NCBI GenBank assembly: GCA_954871525.1
Contig: OX940862.1
Span: 41,966,232 to 42,030,231, forward strand
Reading direction: 5' to 3'
DNA length: 64,000 nucleotides
Source: Parietaria judaica
Lineage: Eukaryota; Streptophyta; Magnoliopsida; Rosales; Urticaceae
The notes under the pieces: model-generated
Database searches by the model: none
What the model saw: the letters and a program-made list of their open reading frames with translations, nothing else
What the model was told of the DNA's origin: nothing
Made by a program: the position numbers and the translations under genes
Shown here: positions 58,851 to 64,000 of the stretch, one piece after another
Layout of the letters: each line of letters opens with the position of its first letter
How positions within the stretch are numbered: the stretch's first letter is position 1

Positions 58851-61800
58851 ATTAGATCGTGTGCTGTTTTATTACTTTAATTCCTGAATATAAATATAAT
58901 TTTTGGTCACCCTTTTCCTTTAACTTTGTAAGAGTAAGTAAGCAGTCTGTAACCATGTCTCTTTAGGTTCCAATTTTACCTAGCTCATATAATAATTAAT
59001 AACATCTTTATTAAATGTTAATCTCACGTTAATTGTTGTCGTTTTATGTTTTACTAAGAGTTCACTGGGATTTTCTAGAAATCAAGGATAAAAGAAGAAA
59101 GCTTATAATAAACAAATACTTTACAAATATAGATTAGTGATGGTTTTTGTATAATTTAAAAATTAATGATTATTATGCTAATATATTGTATTTGATATCA
59201 TTGTATGAACTATGAAGAAAGTCAGAAATTAAAGTACATATTAAAATTATTTTGTAGAATTGATTCTGTCATGTAATATATTATATATACTTTATAATAT
59301 AAAATATTTTTTACTCAATATTTATTGTAAAGATTTGCTCATAAAAATTGATAGGTACCGGTACATATCTTGCCACAAAAATCTGATAAATAAGTCCCCT
59401 ATACTGTAATTGTTTATAAATTACTAAGTGATAAATTCGTAAAACCCGATCAATTTCTATAAAAGTATAGGCAGCTCAAACTTTCAGAGTGTGTTTAATT
59501 CGGTTTAAAGTGTCATGTATTTTTTTTAAACAGATAAATTAAAATATTTTCAACTGCTGGAAAAATTGTTTTTACAAAAAATACAAAAACGATTTAAGAT
59601 TTTTGTACATGAGTCTTAAAAGCAAGGATTCATAGTTTTTTTTTTCAAACAAAAATATGATTTTAATCTATTTTATCTTTTAGTTTAAATAATTTTTTAC
59701 CAAACGCTCAATCAGTTCTTGTTACGAAAATAGTTTACTAAATACCTATTAATTTTTTTATAATATTTTTTTTCCTAAACTAAATTTAAAAATATTTTGA
59801 AAAAAAATAAATACTATTCATTTTTGTCAAATCTTTCAAAAAACTACTCATTTTGTGTATTTTTTACTCTCACGAATTAGCATTTCTTACAAAATTTGAC
59901 ATATAAATTGTCATTCATACAATTTTCATATAATTTATATAATTTTCTCTTTCTCTTAGATAGCCAATGACACGACCACGCACTCACTAATCACTGTATA
60001 AATCAATAATTAATCAGAAAAGTTAATTACCCCATGACTAATTCAGTTTTTCGTGCTTTTATTATTGGAGATTATCACTGTTTCCAATAACACCCCTTTA
60101 AGTTCTCAAGAACTTCCTTAATCACCAAGTCCCAATTTTTATGAGAATAAGGTCCTCGATTTCGATTATGGCAAAAGAAATTATAAAAATAGTATAAAAT
60201 GTATATTGCATTAAATGTTTGACCCTGTAAGGACCTTTTTGAAAATCTTCTGATACAGAGGCAAATTTTGCCGTAACATGAATAGGGTTAAATTAAAGGG
60301 AATCAAATCCTGTTATATTAGGTGACAAAGATATATCGTACTGTAATGTTCTCCTATAATATGAGGAAAATTTATCAACCACAACCAGTAAGTTACTTTG
60401 GGCGTGCCCGTCCTCTGTTCGGGCCGGCCGGGCTCGGACAGATGCCCGTGGGGCCCGCATGATGCTCGTATTTACTAGTAAATCTTAAATAGAGGAAAAT
60501 CAAAAGTTGCTCACTAATGTTCGATAAATGATAACGTTTATCCTTTTTTTTTTTCTTCAATGGTTTTTCCTTATTCTCATTTTGTGAAGACTCACATACA
60601 TAACTAATGAAAAATTGATTGAAGTTGACCGAGGTTAATATTTATAGACTTTGGGAATATATATCAGAAAAAAATGGGAACATAATGATGATGTTTGAAT
60701 AAAAATTGGAACATATGCCGTCATTTATCCACATAAATTTAATTTAAAATTGAAGGAGGTTGACCGATGCTAACATTTTATGACTGAAAATATGTGCCAA
60801 AAAAAATCGAAAGCATAACTACGATGTTTGAATAAGAATGAGAACATAAGCCGCCATTTACCCTATAGTAAATATCGGATGGAGTACTATTGAGAGTGGA
60901 TAATGAGAGTCTAGTGAAAGAATTGGTGGTGACAACTGGTATCTAGGGTTAGGAATGTTAAGAATTACTGAGTTGGGTGGTAATATTTTAGTTCTAAAGC
61001 CAGCGACTAAATTTGAAACGGTCGAGTTTCAACATTAATATTTTAAATTTTTTTTAATCCAACATTTTTAGACTGTTGGATCATCTAATCCAACGGTCGT
61101 GATTAAATAACCGTTGAGCAAAATTAAATTCAGATAATTTGTAACTAGAAAGTTCTGATTCCATATTGAACCGGATTCAGAACTTCTATATCGAGATGAA
61201 CTCGGATTCAAAACTTCATAATTCCATATTTTATCCGGAATTCGAGGTTCATATTTAGAGGTCTATCCCCAAATTTACCCCATAGTAGGAAAAGGGAATT
61301 AGCTTTTACCTTTTTTTTATCCCCACATAAATGAGTCAAAGTCTCTTTCTTGTTATCATTTATGGCTTGTGTTGTTTCCTCCAGTTTTTATTTTGGAGGG
61401 TAGGTTTGGTTTGGTTTGGTGGGTAAAAACAGAGAAATAAACAAAAAGCCTGCTCTGTAGCGCATCACACTCTTATTGGGCTATTTCAGTCAACTTTATA
61501 TATGTGTAAATCTTTTTTAGTCATCATTAAGGTAAATGTTTATATAAATATATAGATATGTTTCTCAATTATAATCTTAAGTCTTAAACCATATTACCTT
61601 CAATTAAGGTACAGTGACAGTATATAAGACAATTTTAGGTCAAAGGTAGTTTGTCTTGTCTATAAGCATGTGATTATGAATACCGGATATTTTTCTTAAT
61701 CCAATATAACAATTTTATTAAAAATTTTGGTCATATATATTTAAAATATTGTATATTATTATTTTATATAAAAAATGCACTAATAAATTATAATAAAAAA

Positions 61801-63034
61801 ATACATTACAAGATAAAAAAAAAACAATAATTTCTTTGTTTACTGGTCTTCAAAGACTTTTGTTAAAATTGATCACCACGATAAAACATCAAAAAATTAA
61901 ACCTTAGCCAGCCTCACTTCACCATGTATTAATATAACATGGATATATATATATATACATATATAATTCGATGGCTTTTTGTTAATTTATGTACTAATTA
62001 AACTGACTGAAATTGGTTTTAGTAGAAGTTTGGTTGGTAGTGGTTTTGGCCCTTTTGGGCGGCCATGATTCGATTTCAGCGATGGACTTTTGTGACAAAT
62101 AAATCAAGATCATTCAAATCCAACCAAATAATATAATATAAAATAGGTGACCTTAACTCATATCTAACAAAAAAAATTCTTCAATTTGGGTCATAAATAT
62201 TTGCATATAATTCACTTAAAATATCGGAGTATAGTCGGATTTTCGTGGGAGTTTCGTGAGTAATCACGAGCTCTTAAACCTTGATTAACTACTATAAATT
62301 ACGAAAAGGCCATCGTGTTGGCTGCATGAGCTTCCTGATCGAGTTTATCCGGTATTGAGTTTGAATCCCGTGTTAATTTAAAATGAAGAATGTACACTTA
62401 GGCCTTAACCCCTGTCCTAATGAAGCAGTTGAGCAAAGCAAAGTTATCTTCTCTTATTAACAAAAATAAAATAAAATCATTCAATATTAAAACGTCCGTT
62501 ATTCTTCTATAATACGCTTTTTATATACATTATACATTATAAAATAATGACGCAATAACATTGAAAAATCAAATAGATATTGTGGCCAATAAAAGAAAAC
62601 TGATTTATTATCATATCTGATTTATTATACATAAGATATGTAATTTTAATTTGTATTGGATTCCACAAAGTGGCGTAACCATTTTTTTTTTGTAAGGTGC
62701 GACAGTTTCTGATTTGATCCACATGACTTCATATATAGATCCTTCATACATGCTACATTATGTATACGTATATTATGCATATAATTATATCATATGTATC
62801 TATACTATATACACGTACACACGTGTGTCTACGTGTCCATTACTAAGGTTATTCGCAGCATATCAGTATGTAACTCAATACGTGGATCAAGATTCCACAT
62901 TATATAAGTAAAAAATACAATAAATGACACTGATTACCTTACAGCTTATTGATAAAATCATAAAAATATAACGAAAAAAACAATCAATATTTACAGACGA
63001 AAATCTCAGACGATCCAAATACATGCCCTTTCTT
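58851..63034. other. Intergenic, no gene recognised
   Basis: AT-rich. A diverged tandem pair of about 120 bp (60615-60735 and 60750-60865) shares GTTGACCGA and ATGTTTGAATAA blocks. A short GC-rich patch at about 60408-60470 (CCCGTCCTCTGTTCGGGCC) stands out and may be a repeat fragment. Confidence 0.5.
60615..60865. repeat. Diverged tandem pair, about 120-bp unit
   Basis: Shared order: TTGAAG(GAG)GTTGACCGA, TAACATTTAT-GACT, ATATGTGCCA/ATATATCAGA, GATGTTTGAATAA, GAACATA-GCCG-CATTTA. Similarity is moderate, so the duplication is old. Confidence 0.6.
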
Positions 63035-63602
63035 CAAGGTTCTAAATATCGATATCGTTTTGCATTTTCTAATTTACGGATATATCGCTTGTCAATGGGC
63101 ATGCCGATAGATAAATCCGAAGAAAAAGATATATCGATTGCCGAGAATATGGCATAATTTCGCAAATATATCGCATGAATCAAAATATCGACGGATATTT
63201 TTGAAAATATTTTTAGTATTTTAATCATATTTTTATATAATTTCTAAATTATCAATTTAATAAATATGAGATATAGTTATATAGCGTAGAAAACACTCAT
63301 ATGTCATAATATAACACAAACGTATAACATAAAAGTCATACCTCGTAAAATAATATCGACATAACATAAAATAAGCTAGGCATTATAATAAAGTGAGAGT
63401 ACAAACATAAATATGAAACACGATTTGAAATGCCGATATCGATGTTGTTTGCACTCTCTATTATTTTACGGATATATCGACGCTTGCTGACGGATAAATG
63501 AGAATAAATGGATATATCGATCTTCTATGAATATCGTATCGCACTTCTCATTTTCTGGGCACGTCGTGGATATATCACGGACATATCCGGATATTTAACC
63601 TT
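63035..63602. repeat. CAAGG-ended dispersed repeat, third copy
   Basis: It starts CAAGGTTCTAAATATCGATATCG and ends GGATATTTAACCTTA. It shares TTTACGGATATATCGCTTG and TATTTTTAGTATTTTAATCA (inverted) with the copy at 30575-31166. It is non-coding. Confidence 0.6.
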
Positions 63603-64000
63603 ACTTTCTATATATAAACTTATCAATACGATCACATATTATCATAATATATATGTTTAATAATACGAGTGTTTTATAACATTAGCTATTAGCTAATAGT
63701 ATCATTCTAAAAACAAATGTATTATAGAGCTGAAAAATTAATTAAGTACTTACCAAAAATTATTTTACAAAAATGGTTAGCATAAGCCATTAGGGTTAGA
63801 AAATAAAGACGTAATTGATGATATGCCAACGAAATATTGAGGTTTTAAGAATATATGATATCGTTTGAAATTACGTCGCGGCTATATATTACAAAAGCCG
63901 GCGTATTGAGTTCAACAAGTCTCTCAAACGACAAAAATTATACCGTGACATGCTCAGCACCGTTATCTAATACATGCCTTGACAGATCTAGTGATCCAAC
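63603..64000. other. Window end, no feature recognised
   Basis: AT-rich intergenic sequence without a coding signal. Confidence 0.4.

Noticed and set aside
60408..60470. GC-rich patch resembling a gene fragment
   Set aside because: It is too short, with no frame or known motif, and is probably a repeat fragment.

Overview
This is nuclear DNA from a flowering plant, most likely a eudicot. It is AT-rich, its genes have short GT-AG introns, and most of the sequence is LTR retrotransposons (chiefly Ty1/copia) and small hAT-like MITEs. Nothing in the window identifies the genus.

Five host genes are well supported. FAP1 (27489-29762, +, 4 exons) encodes a chalcone-isomerase-fold plastid fatty-acid-binding protein. 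RRF (31687-34043, -, 11 exons, one GC-AG intron) encodes plastid ribosome recycling factor and is convergent with FAP1. Two tandem phytocyanin-domain genes (47607-48840 and 49922-50897, +) encode secreted, probably GPI-anchored proteins that have lost copper ligands. PLP9-type pPLAIII (57248-58850, +) encodes a patatin-like lipid acyl hydrolase without the catalytic serine motif. FAP1, RRF and PLP9 correspond, from memory, to the Arabidopsis neighbours At3g63170, At3g63190 and At3g63200. This looks like a conserved gene block stretched by retroelements.

Layout: 1-17304 is a decayed minus-strand copia element split by an 11.1-kb insertion (3057-14202) with a perfect 5-bp target duplication (GTAAC). 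The insertion is a rearranged composite: two fold-back LTR structures enclose an inverted, LTR-truncated gag/RT-RNaseH body. 17305-19335 is a related plus-strand LTR. 19336-24059 is repeat-like with no recognisable gene. 24060-27184 is a short, mostly gag, copia element whose leader carries four hairpins with compensatory changes. 27185-34351 holds the FAP1/RRF pair, a hAT-like MITE and a CAAGG-ended repeat. 34352-42315 is a third copia element (553-bp LTRs), minus strand, lacking gag and carrying two inverted 1.3-kb repeats. 42316-46395 holds a plus-strand LTR fragment and another copy of the long-LTR family. 46396-50897 carries the phytocyanin pair. 52105-53619 is a GC-rich solo LTR. 54730-55023 and 56799-57027 are MITEs with perfect 8-bp duplications, the second just upstream of PLP9. 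58851-64000 is gene-free.

The most notable signals are RNA hairpins in retroelement leaders (four tandem copies at 24422-24766, and a covarying hairpin shared by two families at 7841-8183 and 14409-14532) and the palindromic composite retroelement.
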